From NCBI RefSeq assembly GCF_000227315.1, contig NZ_JH165061.1, positions 1,243,715 through 1,279,723 of the forward strand: a stretch of DNA of 36,009 bases. Reading direction: 5' to 3'. The stretch comes from Peptoniphilus indolicus ATCC 29427. Lineage in GTDB: Bacteria > Bacillota > Clostridia > Tissierellales > Peptoniphilaceae. The notes under the pieces are model-generated. The model did not search any database and was not told the DNA's origin. It worked only from the letters and a program-made list of their open reading frames with translations. The position numbers and the translations under genes were made by a program. This document shows, piece after piece, positions 7,680-15,735 of the stretch; the first letter of the stretch is position 1; every line of letters starts with the position of its first letter.

Positions 7680-8400
7680 AAAATTTGCTCTTGTAACAGG
7701 CGCAACAGGTGGAATAGGAAGTGCAATAGCAAGAGAGTTAAAAAATAAAGGCTATTCTTTGATAATACATGGTAATTCAAACGTTGAAAAATTAGAAAAA
7801 CTAAAGTCAGAACTTGGAGAAGATGTATTCACAGTAGTAGGGGATTTATCTAAATTTGATATTTGTAAAAAAATCGTAGATAAATGTTTAGAGATAGCTG
7901 GCAGTATAGCTGTGTTGGTAAATAACGCAGGAATCACTAAAGACAATTTAATAATACGAATGACAGAAGAAGATTTTGTTGAAGTAATAGAAACTAATTT
8001 GAACAGTGCATTTTATCTAACTAAGTTATTGTGCAAATCAATGATAAGAAAAAAATTCGGAAGAATTATAAATATAACTTCGATTAGTGGAGTTCATGGA
8101 AATGTAGGACAGGCTAATTATTCATCTGCAAAAGCTGCAATGATAGGTCTCACTAAGTCAACAGCTAAAGAGTTAGCTTCTAAGAACGTGTTAGTAAATG
8201 CAATTGCTCCAGGATTTATTGAAACTAAGATGACAGATAAGTTGGGAGAAGATACAAAGGCGAAAATACTTACTGAAATACCACTTAGAAGAATTGGACA
8301 GCCTGAAGAAATTGCAAGTGTAGTCAGCTTTTTAGTATCGGATAGTGCAAATTACATAACCGGTCAAGTTATAAATGTTGATGGGGGAATGGGAATATGA
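7669..8400 (+). CDS. fabG: 3-oxoacyl-ACP reductase
   Basis: This short-chain dehydrogenase reduces 3-oxoacyl-ACP with NADPH. The Rossmann motif GATGGIG is at 11-17, NNAG at 85-88, and the catalytic S138, Y151 and K155 are in the standard arrangement. The length of 243 residues is normal. ATG 7669 is chosen because AGAGG lies just upstream; the TTG at 7654 is too far 5'. It overlaps fabD by 11 bases and fabF by 4 (ATGA), indicating coupled translation. Confidence 0.95.
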   Translation: MENKKFALVTGATGGIGSAIARELKNKGYSLIIHGNSNVEKLEKLKSELGEDVFTVVGDLSKFDICKKIVDKCLEIAGSIAVLVNNAGITKDNLIIRMTEEDFVEVIETNLNSAFYLTKLLCKSMIRKKFGRIINITSISGVHGNVGQANYSSAKAAMIGLTKSTAKELASKNVLVNAIAPGFIETKMTDKLGEDTKAKILTEIPLRRIGQPEEIASVVSFLVSDSANYITGQVINVDGGMGI

Positions 8401-9620
8401 GAAGAGTAGTTGTAACGGGAATAGGGGTTCTATGTCCGATAGGAGATGACCAAGTTTCTGTTTTAGAAAATGTTAAAAATAAAATATGTAGTATAGATAA
8501 AATAACACATTATGATACAATAGAGCGAGAGGTAAAACTTGCGGCGGAATTGAAAAATTTTAATGCAGATGAATACTTTGATAAGAGAGAACAAAAGAGG
8601 CTGGACAGAGTTAATCAACTTGGTATAGTCGCAGCTAGAAGAGCTTTAGAAAATGCTAAATTAACTGTTGAAGAAGTAGAGCAGATGAATGCGGGGGTGT
8701 ATGTTTCTTCCGGAATAGGTGGTTTGGGAACTATAGAAAAAGAACACGAAAGAGGAATGAAGAGAGGATTTGATAAAGTTAGTCCTTATTTTATTCCAAT
8801 GGCAATTTCAAATTTAACTGCATCAAACATTGCAATGGATATACACGCCCATGGTTCATGTCAATGTTTTGTTACAGCATGTGCAAGTTCAACTAATGCA
8901 ATAGGAGAAGCTTTTAGAAATATAAAAGATGGGTATGAAGATATTATATTTGCAGGTGGAAGTGAAGCGAGTATAACTGAACTTGGAATAGGTGGCTTTA
9001 CATCTATGAAAGCACTTTCTACATCACAAGACTGTGAAAAGGCTTCTATACCATTTGATAAAGACAGAAGCGGTTTTGTAATGGGAGAAGGTTCTGCAAT
9101 ATTAGTTTTAGAAGAATTAGAGCACGCTAAGAAGAGAAATGCAAATATTTTAGCTGAAATAGTAGGATATAGCACTAATTGTGATGCTTACCATATAACG
9201 TCTCCAGCTCCGAATGGAGAATATGCGGCTATGGCAATGGAACGAGCAATTAGAGAAGCAGGCATAGATAAAAAAGATGTTGATTATATAAATGCGCATG
9301 GCACTTCAACAGATTTGAACGACAAGTATGAAACTGCTGCTATAAAAAAGGTTTTTGGCGAAGACACTGATGTATTTGTTTCTTCATCTAAATCTCAAAT
9401 AGGACACTTACTTGGAGCTTCTGGAGCAGTTGAAACAGCTATAAGTATTTTTTCTATGAATGAAAACATTCTTCCACCTCTTGTAAATTACAAAAATTTA
9501 GACCCTGAATGTAATTTAAATTTTGTAACGGATATAAATGAGTATGAAACAAAATATATGTTGAAAAATTCTTTGGGATTTGGTGGACACAACGCCACTT
9601 TAGTTATAAAGAGGTATTAA
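8397..9620 (+). CDS. fabF: 3-oxoacyl-ACP synthase II
   Basis: This is the elongating condensing enzyme. The Cys-His-His triad is present: C162 in VTACASSTNAIG, H301 in NAHGTSTDLND and H337 in GHLLGASGAVE. The length of 407 residues is normal. The stretch before the active cysteine (IHAHGSCQCFVT) has two extra cysteines compared with common FabF proteins. It starts in an ATGA overlap with fabG and stops one base before fabZ. No fabB is seen, so this is probably the only elongating synthase of the operon. Confidence 0.95.
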   Translation: MRRVVVTGIGVLCPIGDDQVSVLENVKNKICSIDKITHYDTIEREVKLAAELKNFNADEYFDKREQKRLDRVNQLGIVAARRALENAKLTVEEVEQMNAGVYVSSGIGGLGTIEKEHERGMKRGFDKVSPYFIPMAISNLTASNIAMDIHAHGSCQCFVTACASSTNAIGEAFRNIKDGYEDIIFAGGSEASITELGIGGFTSMKALSTSQDCEKASIPFDKDRSGFVMGEGSAILVLEELEHAKKRNANILAEIVGYSTNCDAYHITSPAPNGEYAAMAMERAIREAGIDKKDVDYINAHGTSTDLNDKYETAAIKKVFGEDTDVFVSSSKSQIGHLLGASGAVETAISIFSMNENILPPLVNYKNLDPECNLNFVTDINEYETKYMLKNSLGFGGHNATLVIKRY

Positions 9621-9621
9621 A

Positions 9622-10041
9622 ATGAAACTAAATTTTGAAGAAGTAAAAAATATTTTGCCACATAGAGCACCTTTTTTAATGGTAGATAAAATAGTTGAGT
9701 TAGAAGAGGGCGAAAGTGCTGTAGGAATTAAGTGTGTTAGTGGGAATGAGCCATATTTTCAAGGGCATTTTCCAAACTATGCAGTGATGCCAGGGGTATT
9801 GCAAGTTGAAACGGTAGCTCAAGTTGGAGCAGTAGCTATTTTGATTAATGAACCAGGGAAAAACGCTTTTCTTGGTGGAATAAAAAAAGCTAGGTTTTAC
9901 AAGCAAATTGTTCCTGGAGATTTATTAGAAATTCATTGTAAAATAATAAATAAGAAAGGGAATGTAGGCTTTGGAGAAGGATACATAATTGTAGATGGCG
10001 AGAAAGCTATGAGTTGTGAGATTTCTTTTGCAATTGCCTAA
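9622..10041 (+). CDS. fabZ: 3-hydroxyacyl-ACP dehydratase
   Basis: A hot-dog-fold enzyme of 139 residues that dehydrates 3-hydroxyacyl-ACP to the trans-2-enoyl form. Visible signatures are PHRAPFLMVD at 13-22, catalytic H49 in GHFPNYAVMPG and E63 in LQVETVAQ. As no fabA or fabM is seen here, how unsaturated fatty acids are made cannot be read from this window. The gene follows fabF by one base and is separated by 17 bases from the regulator gene. Confidence 0.95.
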   Translation: MKLNFEEVKNILPHRAPFLMVDKIVELEEGESAVGIKCVSGNEPYFQGHFPNYAVMPGVLQVETVAQVGAVAILINEPGKNAFLGGIKKARFYKQIVPGDLLEIHCKIINKKGNVGFGEGYIIVDGEKAMSCEISFAIA

Positions 10042-10058
10042 AATATAGGGAGGCTATT

Positions 10059-10529
10059 ATGTTAAATGAAAAATTTTCAGAAGTTTATGATAAATTTAAG
10101 TTGAATTTGTATAAGAATATGTTCCGAAATTTGCAGGATAGAGAAGCAACATTAACTGCTACAGAAACATTTACAATTGAGGTTATACATGCACTAAAAA
10201 GACCAAGAGTGAGTGATTTAACTGAGTTTTTAGAAATGTCTCATCCTAATATTGCTTATAAAATAGCTTCCTTAGTTAAAAAGGGATATTTGAAAAAAAT
10301 TCAATCTGAAGAAGACAAGAGAGAATTTTATTTAGAAGTAACTCAAAAGTTTTATGATTATTATGAAATGAAAGAGGAATATATAAACATAGTCATGGAC
10401 AGACTAGAAGAGAGGATAAGCGAGGAAGATTCTAAAAAACTGGAAGCTCTTTTAACTATAATGAGCGAAGAGTTAATGCCTGAGGTAACAAATTTTATAG
10501 CAAAACATGAAAAAAATGATACAAAATAA
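10059..10529 (+). CDS. MarR-family regulator, probable FabT-like repressor of fatty-acid synthesis
   Basis: The 156-residue protein has a MarR-type winged helix: a helix-turn-helix at about 50-80 (VSDLTEFLEMSHPNIAYKI) followed by the wing LKKIQSEEDKREFYLEVT, flanked by long dimerisation helices. Spacing and wing resemble streptococcal FabT, which represses the fab genes when bound to long-chain acyl-ACP. Being last in the operon, with a palindrome at the operon promoter (143-158), suggests autoregulatory feedback. It has a good ribosome site (GGGAGG, 10047-10052) and may be translated independently. The MarR fold is clear; the FabT role is inference from context. Confidence 0.8.
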   Translation: MLNEKFSEVYDKFKLNLYKNMFRNLQDREATLTATETFTIEVIHALKRPRVSDLTEFLEMSHPNIAYKIASLVKKGYLKKIQSEEDKREFYLEVTQKFYDYYEMKEEYINIVMDRLEERISEEDSKKLEALLTIMSEELMPEVTNFIAKHEKNDTK

Positions 10530-10534
10530 AACAA

Positions 10535-10571
10535 AAAGGACATTTTAAATTTTACTTTTAAAGTGTCCTTT
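10535..10571. terminator. Bidirectional terminator between marR and galU
   Basis: The arms AAAGGACATTTTAAA (10535-10549) and TTTAAAGTGTCCTTT (10557-10571) pair over 15 bp with one wobble around a 7-base loop. A-rich sequence precedes and T-rich sequence follows, so it can end the fab operon on the plus strand and galU on the minus strand. Confidence 0.9.
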
Positions 10572-10595
10572 ATTTTATATTTGATTTAAATTAGT

Positions 10596-11449
10596 TTAAC
10601 ACTCTTTTAAAATATCGATTAGATATTCTTTAAATTCTTTACCAAAATCCTTATCTTTTAATGCATACTCAACTGTTGCTTTTAAATAGCCAATTTTTGA
10701 ACCAGTATCAAATCTTTTTCCGGTAATTTTTTGGCCCATTATCTTTTCATATTTTAATAGTTTCAAAAGTGCATCTGTGAGTTGAATTTCGCCGCCATAG
10801 CCTGGTTTTGTTTCTGAGATTAAATCAAATATTCTAGGGGTTATAACATATCTACCTATTATTGCAAGGTTTGATGGAGCGGATTCTATAGAAGGTTTTT
10901 CAACCATATCTACGATTTCATCATTGACAAGTTTAACAATACCATATTTATTTACATCATTCTTAGGGACTTCAAATAAACCTATTACACTTAAACCTGT
11001 TTTATTATACATTTCAATTAATCCCTTTGAAGCATTGTCATTTAAATCTATTATCTCATCTCCTAAGAGTAATAAAAATGGCTCATCAGAAACAAAAGAT
11101 TTTGCGCAATTTACAGCATGACCAAGTCCAAGAGCTTTATGCTGTCTTATGAAGTGTATCTTAGCAAGAGAATTTAATTCATTTATTTGTTCAAGTTCAT
11201 TAATTTTATTAGTAGATTTAAGTTTTTCTTCAAGTTCGATATTTGAATCAAAATAGTCTTCAATTGAATTTTTATTTCTTCCCAATATAATTAAAATCTC
11301 TTCTATACCAGCTTCAACAGCTTCACGAACTATGTATTCTATATTTGGAGTATCTATTATCGGCAACATTTCCTTTGGAACAGCTTTTGTGAAAGGTAGA
11401 AATCTAGTTCCCAAACCTGCCGCTGGAATTATAGCTTTTTTATTTTCAT
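10596..11449 (-). CDS. galU: UTP-glucose-1-phosphate uridylyltransferase (probable one-base frameshift at the N-terminus)
   Basis: The enzyme makes UDP-glucose from UTP and glucose-1-phosphate for glycolipids and cell-surface sugars. It carries GLGTRFLPFTKAVPKEMLPI, the nucleotide-binding signature of the family. As read, the frame is open from GTG 11456-11454, but that GTG is part of the Shine-Dalgarno sequence AGAGGTG (11460-11454). The properly spaced ATG (11449-11447) is out of frame and reaches a stop after six codons. Adding one A to the A6 run (T6 at 11436-11441 on the plus strand) makes this ATG read MKIKKAIIPAAGLGTRF, the classical GalU start. I therefore prefer 11449 as start with an indel; the corrected protein is about 284 residues, normal length. 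Confidence 0.92.
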
Positions 11450-11467
11450 AATTCACCTCTTAGGTTT

Positions 11468-11496
11468 ATAATACAACAAAGTATAAATCTTTTAAA
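11468..11496 (-). promoter_or_regulatory. galU promoter (minus strand)
   Basis: On the minus strand, TTTAAA (11496-11491) is separated by 17 bases from TATTAT (11473-11468). Transcription would start about 11461, right at the edge of the AGAGGTG ribosome site, giving a leader of roughly a dozen bases. The -35 match is 4/6, so the assignment is moderate. Confidence 0.55.
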
Positions 11497-11519
11497 GTTT
11501 TAAGAATTCATAGTATAAT
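11491..11519 (+). promoter_or_regulatory. Promoter of the HD hydrolase / two-component operon
   Basis: The same palindromic TTTAAA (11491-11496) is separated by 17 bases from a perfect TATAAT (11514-11519). Transcription would start near 11526, two bases before the GAGGTG ribosome site of the HD gene. It is back-to-back with the galU promoter and shares its -35 hexamer. Confidence 0.65.
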
Positions 11520-11540
11520 TAATAATAAGAGGTGAAAGAA

Positions 11541-12110
11541 ATGAGACCGACAAGAGAAAAAGCATTTAAGTTATTAAAAGAATATACAGAATCTGAAGCA
11601 TTGATAATGCATGCACTACAAGTAGAAGCTGCAATGATTGAATTTGGAAAAATGTTTGGAGAAGATGAGGAACTATATGGAATAGTTGGACTTCTTCACG
11701 ATATAGACTACGATAAATATCCAGATGAACATTTGAAATTAGCTCCAAAGATTTTAAAAGAAAATGATATAGACGAAGATATAATAAGAGCAGTTATGTC
11801 ACATGGATATGGAATGTGCACAGATGTTAAACCGGAATCAAATATGGAAAAATCAATTTATACAGTAGATGAATTAACGGGGATTATAAACGCTTGTTGT
11901 TTACTGCGCCCTTCTAAGTCAGTATTGGATTTAAATGTAAAATCAGTAAACAAAAAATTCAAAGATAAAAAATTTGCCGCAGGTTGCGATAGAGATGTAA
12001 TACTTAATGGGTGTGAGATGCTTGGCATGGATAAAAATGATGTAATTGAACATACTATTAAGGGACTTAAAGACAGAGCAGAGATAGTTGGATTAAAGGG
12101 TGAACTCTAA
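11541..12110 (+). CDS. HD-domain hydrolase (HDIG type), substrate unknown
   Basis: The 189-residue protein has an HD metal-binding core near the N-terminus: HALQVEAAM, then LLHDIDYDKYPDEH with the HD pair, and later a histidine in VMSHGYG. This pattern is that of small metal-dependent phosphohydrolases. The C-terminal part (LRPSKSVLDLNVKSVNKKF, then the AAGCDRD segment) matches hypothetical HDIG hydrolases of Clostridia as I remember them. ATG 11541 is chosen because GAGGTG (11528-11533) is its ribosome site; the in-frame GTG at 11532 is part of that site. It heads an operon with a two-component system, 9 bases before the response regulator. Its substrate cannot be told from sequence. Confidence 0.8.
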   Translation: MRPTREKAFKLLKEYTESEALIMHALQVEAAMIEFGKMFGEDEELYGIVGLLHDIDYDKYPDEHLKLAPKILKENDIDEDIIRAVMSHGYGMCTDVKPESNMEKSIYTVDELTGIINACCLLRPSKSVLDLNVKSVNKKFKDKKFAAGCDRDVILNGCEMLGMDKNDVIEHTIKGLKDRAEIVGLKGEL

Positions 12111-12119
12111 GGAGATACT

Positions 12120-12797
12120 ATGTTTAAAATTTTAGTTGTAGATGATGAACCTAAGATAAGAGAAGTTATAAGAACTTATGCAGAATTTGAAGGCCATACA
12201 GTAATTGAGGCTGAAGATGGTCTTGATGCTATTGACAAAGTCAAAGAACAAAGCTTTGATGTAATAGTAATGGATATAATGATGCCTAAATTAGACGGGT
12301 TTTCGAGTTATAAAGAAATAAGAAAAATAGCAGATATTCCGGTGCTTATGTTATCAGCAAGGGGAGAGGAATATGATAAGTTATTTGGATTTGAAATAGG
12401 TATTGATGATTATGTTGTAAAACCTTTCTCCCCAAAAGAATTAATGGCGAGGTTAAATGTAATAGTAAAAAGGCATCAAAAAACTGTTGAAAATGAAACT
12501 TTGGAATTTGAAGGATTAAAAATTGATTTAGACGGAAGAGATGTATATGTAAATTCAGAAAAAGTTGATTTAACACCTAAGGAATACGATCTTTTAGTTT
12601 ATTTAGCAGCTAATGAAAACATAGCATTGTCTAGAGATAAACTCTTATCAAAAGTATGGGGATATGATTTTTATGGAGATGATAGAACGGTAGATACTCA
12701 TATAAAAATGCTTAGAAACTCAATAAAAGAGTACAGAAAATTTATCATCACAGTGAGAGGAATGGGCTATAAATTTGATACGTCGAAATTTGAATAA
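12120..12797 (+). CDS. OmpR-family response regulator
   Basis: The 225-residue protein has a receiver domain (1-115) with acidic pocket D8, D9, phospho-acceptor D52 in VMDIMMPKLDG and K102 in VKPFSPKE. A winged-helix DNA-binding domain follows (about 128-222) with TPKEYDLLVYL, the WGYDFYGDDRTVDTHI recognition region and RGMGYKF. It is paired with the downstream histidine kinase, whose longest frame overlaps it. AAGGAG precedes the ATG. The family is clear; the regulated genes are unknown. Confidence 0.94.
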   Translation: MFKILVVDDEPKIREVIRTYAEFEGHTVIEAEDGLDAIDKVKEQSFDVIVMDIMMPKLDGFSSYKEIRKIADIPVLMLSARGEEYDKLFGFEIGIDDYVVKPFSPKELMARLNVIVKRHQKTVENETLEFEGLKIDLDGRDVYVNSEKVDLTPKEYDLLVYLAANENIALSRDKLLSKVWGYDFYGDDRTVDTHIKMLRNSIKEYRKFIITVRGMGYKFDTSKFE

Positions 12798-14199
12798 TAA
12801 AGTTTTAGATAAAAAGAGTATGATGTTCAATTTTTGGAAATATTTCATGCTTTTTGCAGCTTCTATTTTATTAGCTCTTTGGTTATTCCAGATAGTTTTT
12901 CTAAATAGGTTTTACGAAACAATGAAAATTAGAGAGGTAACTAAGACTGGTGATACATTAAAAAACGAGTTCAAAGATAAAAATTTTGAAAATATAATTT
13001 TAAACTATTCACAAAACAAAGGGATGAATATAGAAGTTATAGACGAGGAAGGATATTTAGTTTATCCTCTTAATTGGGTGGAAGTCATAATGAACCCAAG
13101 GGTGTTAGATGAGAAAGGATTTGAAGAATTTTTTGAAAATGTTGGACCTGGAAAGAAAATGTATAGGGTAACGTTGAAAAAATTTAAATACCTCGAGAAT
13201 TCGTCTATTGTATATGGAGGATATTTAGGGAAAGAAAGTGGCAAAGACCACTATATGCTTATTAAGACAAACTTGGAACCGGTAGACTCAGCTGTAGATA
13301 TATTGAAAAATATTTTGTTGATTGTATTGGGATTATCTTTTGCACTATCGGTTATACTATCTTATTTTATTTCAAAAAGGTTATCAAGACCGCTTGTTGA
13401 AATGTCAAAAACAGCTAGAAAACTTGGAAAGGGAAACTATGAAGTCAATTTTAAGTATGGCTATTATACAGAGATAAACGACCTTTCAAAAACACTAAAT
13501 TATGCAACTAATGAGTTGACTAAGACGATTGAAATGAGAAAAGATTTAATAGCAAATGTAAGTCACGATTTAAAGACTCCACTTACTGTAATAAAATCTT
13601 ATGCTGAAATGATAAGAGATATTTCTGGAAGAAATGAAGTGCTTAGAAATGAGCATATAGATATAATTATTTCAGAATCAGATAAATTAACTCAGTTGGT
13701 AAATGACTTGTTGGATATATCTAAAATTGAATCTTCACTAGAAAGTATAAAAATGGAAAGGGTTGATTTGATAAAATTATCTCACATTGTTGCAGAGAGA
13801 TTTGCTCTCCCAGAAGATGTAATAACTATAGAATCTAAAGGAGAATGTACTATATTTGCGGATAAGAGAAGGATAGAACAAGTTATATATAATTTTATAA
13901 GTAATGCTGTAAAATATACAAGAAAGGACAAAAAAATTGTAATCAAAATTTTTGAAGAAGATGACGAAGTTATTTTTAATTGCATAGATAATGGGGTTGG
14001 AATAGCAAAAGAAAATTTAGATTTAATTTGGGACAGATTTTATAGGATAAGAGATAATCACACTAGACCAAGGGTTGGAACCGGTTTAGGGCTTCATATT
14101 GTAAAAAGTATATTAGAAATACATCAATATAAATATGGAGTGGAGTCAGAGTTAAATAAAGGTTCAAATTTTTATTTTAGGGCAAAAAAATATAAATAA
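12775..14199 (+). CDS. Sensor histidine kinase
   Basis: Membrane kinase partner of the preceding regulator. In the longest frame (474 residues) it has one transmembrane helix at about 22-43, an extracellular sensor region of about 130 residues, a second helix at about 178-200, HAMP to about 250, the dimerisation box with H264 in NVSHDLKTPLT, then N-box NFISNAVKYT, G1 DNGVGIA (405-411) and G2 GTGLGLHIV (435-443). The start is uncertain: TTG 12775, TTG 12790 or ATG 12820. None has a strong ribosome site; ATG 12820 (MMFNFWKYFML) gives the most natural short cytoplasmic tail. The stimulus is unknown. A terminator follows. Confidence 0.9.
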   Translation: MIRRNLNNKVLDKKSMMFNFWKYFMLFAASILLALWLFQIVFLNRFYETMKIREVTKTGDTLKNEFKDKNFENIILNYSQNKGMNIEVIDEEGYLVYPLNWVEVIMNPRVLDEKGFEEFFENVGPGKKMYRVTLKKFKYLENSSIVYGGYLGKESGKDHYMLIKTNLEPVDSAVDILKNILLIVLGLSFALSVILSYFISKRLSRPLVEMSKTARKLGKGNYEVNFKYGYYTEINDLSKTLNYATNELTKTIEMRKDLIANVSHDLKTPLTVIKSYAEMIRDISGRNEVLRNEHIDIIISESDKLTQLVNDLLDISKIESSLESIKMERVDLIKLSHIVAERFALPEDVITIESKGECTIFADKRRIEQVIYNFISNAVKYTRKDKKIVIKIFEEDDEVIFNCIDNGVGIAKENLDLIWDRFYRIRDNHTRPRVGTGLGLHIVKSILEIHQYKYGVESELNKGSNFYFRAKKYK

Positions 14200-14212
14200 T
14201 TTTAAGCATATG

Positions 14213-14255
14213 AAAAGGCTAAAGGTCAATAAAAAGGACTTGAGGCCTTTTTTTT
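14213..14255 (+). terminator. Terminator after the two-component operon
   Basis: AAAAGGC (14213-14219) pairs with GCCTTTT (14245-14251); an inner AGGTC/GACTT stem extends the hairpin. It runs into a T tract of about eight. It separates the kinase gene from the dcw cluster. Confidence 0.8.
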
Positions 14256-14273
14256 ATTGTGCATAAAATAAGA

Positions 14274-14302
14274 TGGATATAAACAAAAAAATGATGTAGA
14301 AT
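14274..14302 (+). promoter_or_regulatory. Probable promoter of the mraZ (dcw) operon
   Basis: TGGATA (14274-14279) and TAGAAT (14297-14302) are spaced by 17 bases, placing the start near 14309, at the beginning of the MraZ-type repeats. A perfect TATAAT also lies at 14337-14342 inside the repeats but lacks a good -35, so which one is used is open. Confidence 0.45.
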
Positions 14303-14311
14303 AGAGGTAAG

Positions 14312-14344
14312 TGGAAGATAGTGGTTTGAAGTGGTATATAATGG
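14312..14344 (+). promoter_or_regulatory. MraZ box array: four TGG repeats at exact 10-base period
   Basis: TGG trinucleotides occur at 14312, 14322, 14332 and 14342, three of them as AGTGG and the last as AATGG. MraZ of other bacteria is known to bind short TGG-containing direct repeats, one per helical turn, upstream of its own gene. The array covers the likely transcription start, a TATAAT and the ribosome-binding region of mraZ, so binding could block both initiation and translation. Confidence 0.75.
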
Positions 14345-14350
14345 TGTGAA

Positions 14351-14782
14351 ATGTTAATAGGCGAATACAGACATACCTTGGATACAAAAGGAAGGGTTAT
14401 AATTCCTTCAAAGTTCCGAGATGAATTAAAAGACAATTTCATTATTACCAAAGGATTGGACAACTGCCTCTTTATTTATCCTCAAAGTGAGTGGATAAAA
14501 ATAGAAAATAAGTTGAAAGAATTGCCTTTGACAAACAGAGATGTTAGAAGTTTTGTGAGAACTTTTTATTCTGGTGCCATAGATGAGTCTTTGGACAAGC
14601 AAGGAAGAGTTGTAATACCACAGTCACTACGAGAACATGCTAGCATTGAAAAAGATGTTGTAATTATAGGAGTAAGTACACGTGTTGAAATATGGAGTAC
14701 GGAAAATTGGGATAATTACAATGATTCACTTGGGTTATCATATGAAGATATAGCTGAAAAAATGCAAGAATTGGGGATTTAA
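14351..14782 (+). CDS. mraZ: Transcriptional regulator MraZ
   Basis: The 143-residue protein has two AbrB-like halves, each with the DXXXR motif: DTKGR at 11-15 and DKQGR at 82-86. MraZ forms a ring that binds direct repeats before its own operon and tunes division and wall genes. The start MLIGEYRHTLD is the classical N-terminus. The ribosome site is weak (GGTGTG, part of the fourth operator repeat). It is the first gene of the dcw cluster and ends one base before rsmH. Confidence 0.96.
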   Translation: MLIGEYRHTLDTKGRVIIPSKFRDELKDNFIITKGLDNCLFIYPQSEWIKIENKLKELPLTNRDVRSFVRTFYSGAIDESLDKQGRVVIPQSLREHASIEKDVVIIGVSTRVEIWSTENWDNYNDSLGLSYEDIAEKMQELGI

Positions 14783-14783
14783 A

Positions 14784-15722
14784 ATGGTTGAATTTGCACA
14801 CAAGTCCGTTTTATTAAATGAGACGATAGATCTTTTGAATGTAAGAGAAGGTGGCATATATGTGGACGGCACTATAGGTGGAGCTGGGCACTCATGTGAA
14901 ATTCTTAAACGCATTGGAAACGATGGTCTACTAATAGGTATAGATCAAGATACCAATGCACTTAAAAAAGCTGATTCAGTGCTTAGTAGAATAGGTTCAA
15001 ACTATAAACTATTTCATTCCAATTATAAAAATTTTGAAGATATTTTAAATGAGTTAAACATAGATAAAGTTGATGGAATTCTATTGGATTTAGGCGTTTC
15101 TTCATACCAATTTGATGAAGGCAGTAGAGGTTTTTCTTATAATTATGATGCTAGATTGGATATGAGAATGGATACTACATCTAATTTAAGTGCTTGGGAA
15201 ATTGTAAATGAATATTCAAAAGAAGAACTTACTAATATAATAAAAGATTATTCTGAAGAAAGATTTGCATCTAAAATAGCGGATAATATAGTTAAAAAAA
15301 GAAATATAAAGTCAATAGATACAACTTTTGAATTAGTTGAGGTAATAAAAGAGGCGATACCTTTAAAATTTAGAGTAAAGGGTGGCCATCCTGCAAAGAA
15401 GACTTTTCAAGCTCTTAGAATTGAGACAAATGATGAACTTGGAGTGTTGAGAAGTGCATTAGATAGTATGATTAACAGATTGAATAAGAATGGAAGAATA
15501 GCAATAATATCTTTCCATTCTCTTGAAGATAGAATTGTAAAAGAAACTTTTAAATACAGATTTTTAGATTGTATATGTCCACCCGAAAGTCCTGTATGTA
15601 TTTGTGATAAAAAAAGAGATATTGAAATAATTACGAGAAAACCGGTAGTGGCTACTGAAAAAGAATTGAAAGAAAATAATAGAGCCCACAGTGCTAAGTT
15701 GAGGGTGGCAGAAAAAATATAG
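14784..15722 (+). CDS. rsmH: 16S rRNA (cytosine-1402 N4) methyltransferase
   Basis: The 312-residue SAM-dependent enzyme methylates C1402 of 16S rRNA in the ribosomal P site. Motifs include HKSVLLNE, the SAM-binding VDGTIGGAGHS, LLDLGVSSYQFD and the C-terminal ISFHSLEDRIVK. A cysteine-rich insert (CICPPESPVCICDKK) near the C-terminus is common in Firmicutes versions. It is in its normal place, immediately after mraZ. Confidence 0.96.
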   Translation: MVEFAHKSVLLNETIDLLNVREGGIYVDGTIGGAGHSCEILKRIGNDGLLIGIDQDTNALKKADSVLSRIGSNYKLFHSNYKNFEDILNELNIDKVDGILLDLGVSSYQFDEGSRGFSYNYDARLDMRMDTTSNLSAWEIVNEYSKEELTNIIKDYSEERFASKIADNIVKKRNIKSIDTTFELVEVIKEAIPLKFRVKGGHPAKKTFQALRIETNDELGVLRSALDSMINRLNKNGRIAIISFHSLEDRIVKETFKYRFLDCICPPESPVCICDKKRDIEIITRKPVVATEKELKENNRAHSAKLRVAEKI

Positions 15723-15735
15723 AGGTATTGTATAG

